Positions 60,232 through 60,476 of a stretch of 60,476 nucleotides of DNA are shown here, in pieces. Positions within the stretch are counted from its first letter, which is position 1. Each line of letters opens with the position of its first letter. The DNA is from Herpetosiphon giganteus (lineage in GTDB: Bacteria > Chloroflexota > Chloroflexia > Chloroflexales > Herpetosiphonaceae), in the NCBI RefSeq assembly GCF_016907925.1, contig NZ_JAFBCZ010000036.1, forward strand, positions 1-60,476, read 5' to 3'. A model generated the notes under the pieces. That model saw only the letters and a program-made list of their open reading frames with translations, made no database searches and had not been told where the DNA came from. A program made the position numbers and the translations under genes.

Positions 60232-60476
60232 TCGCCACCCTTCCGTCCCTCCGCCGGAGGGAAACGCTGGGGGTTTTCATCCCCCAGCACCCCCTAATAG
60301 TTGTTTCGTGGATTGTTTATGGGTTGTCTATTCCCCCGATGTCCGCTAGCCAAAAGCCAAGAGCCTCACTTCCTCTGCGCTGCTGTGTTAACACTCCCTT
60401 TGCGTTCTTCGCGCTCTTCGTGGTTTCATTTTTATTAATCGCTGATTGCTTTAAATTCGTTTCGCCACCCTTCCGT
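60232..60476. repeat. Repeat block with second copy of the two-hairpin element
   Basis: GCTGGGGG (60266-60273) pairs with CCCCCAGC (60281-60288) around TTTTCAT, and CCCTCC pairs with GGAGGG before it. On the minus strand this is a copy of the element at 3101-3170. Then come TAGCCAAAAGCCAAGAGCC, CTCTGCGCTGCTGTGTTAA and TTCTTCGCGCTCTTCGTGG words. TTCGCCACCCTTCCGT reappears at 60461-60476, so another copy starts at the window edge. No gene is seen in this last 414-base gap. Confidence 0.7.

Overview
The window looks like a chromosomal segment of a mesophilic Chloroflexota bacterium, most probably Herpetosiphon. That assignment is inferred from gene content: a bacterial poly(ADP-ribose) polymerase with WGR, helical and catalytic domains, multi-GAF signalling proteins, Tat lipoproteins, a secreted beta-helix protein with Thr/Pro linkers, and an adenosylcobalamin-type ribonucleotide reductase. 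Base composition looks balanced, and gaps are filled with short dispersed repeats. No rRNA operon, prophage, transposase or CRISPR array is visible. Genes are short operons on both strands, mostly housekeeping.

Layout. 1-4.8 kb: DUF554 membrane protein, tRNA-Arg(CCT), a Tat-exported intradiol-dioxygenase-like lipoprotein, a DUF1304 protein, and a divergent MBL-hydrolase/TetR pair with two operator palindromes. 4.8-8.2 kb: purC, then recJ coupled to an unknown glycosyltransferase-like gene. 8.3-12.1 kb: large secreted beta-helix protein. 12.3-16.3 kb: speB, an RsbR-like STAS regulator overlapping a small HAD gene, moaC, patatin lipase. 16.4-19.5 kb: psd-pssA (phosphatidylethanolamine synthesis) divergent from a PspC/LiaF-like envelope-stress pair. 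19.6-26.6 kb: amidohydrolase-CYTH fusion, unknown gene, DUF218 protein, mtnA, GNAT, DUF4173 membrane protein. 26.8-31.8 kb: proS, coaBC, M61 peptidase and an unlisted 53-residue membrane protein. 32.2-42.8 kb: cytokinin-dehydrogenase-like flavoprotein, a sensor/STAS pair, a class II aldolase, a 1480-residue seven-GAF PP2C phosphatase, and a convergent hybrid-input histidine kinase. 42.8-47 kb: class II ribonucleotide reductase with a complex leader, then an AT-rich DUF3800 gene and a small HTH gene. 47.2-53.6 kb: MurF-alanine racemase fusion, PARP plus partner, fumarase/aspartase. 53.6-60.5 kb: rpsF-ssb-rpsR operon with a structured leader, a SurA-like foldase, a PH-domain membrane protein, uvrB.

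The strongest non-coding observations are: (1) upstream of the ribonucleotide reductase, two NrdR-box-like 16-mers exactly 32 bp apart around a TTGACA-N17-TATATT promoter, followed by two intrinsic terminators before the gene, implying either an attenuated leader or a small RNA; (2) a multibranched RNA structure in the rpsF leader; (3) a TetR operator that fills the spacer of the neighbouring promoter; (4) a two-hairpin dispersed repeat whose two copies differ by compensatory changes; (5) several other dispersed intergenic repeat families that tend to pair as inverted copies. All functional statements come from reading the sequence and recalled family knowledge; no searches were run.
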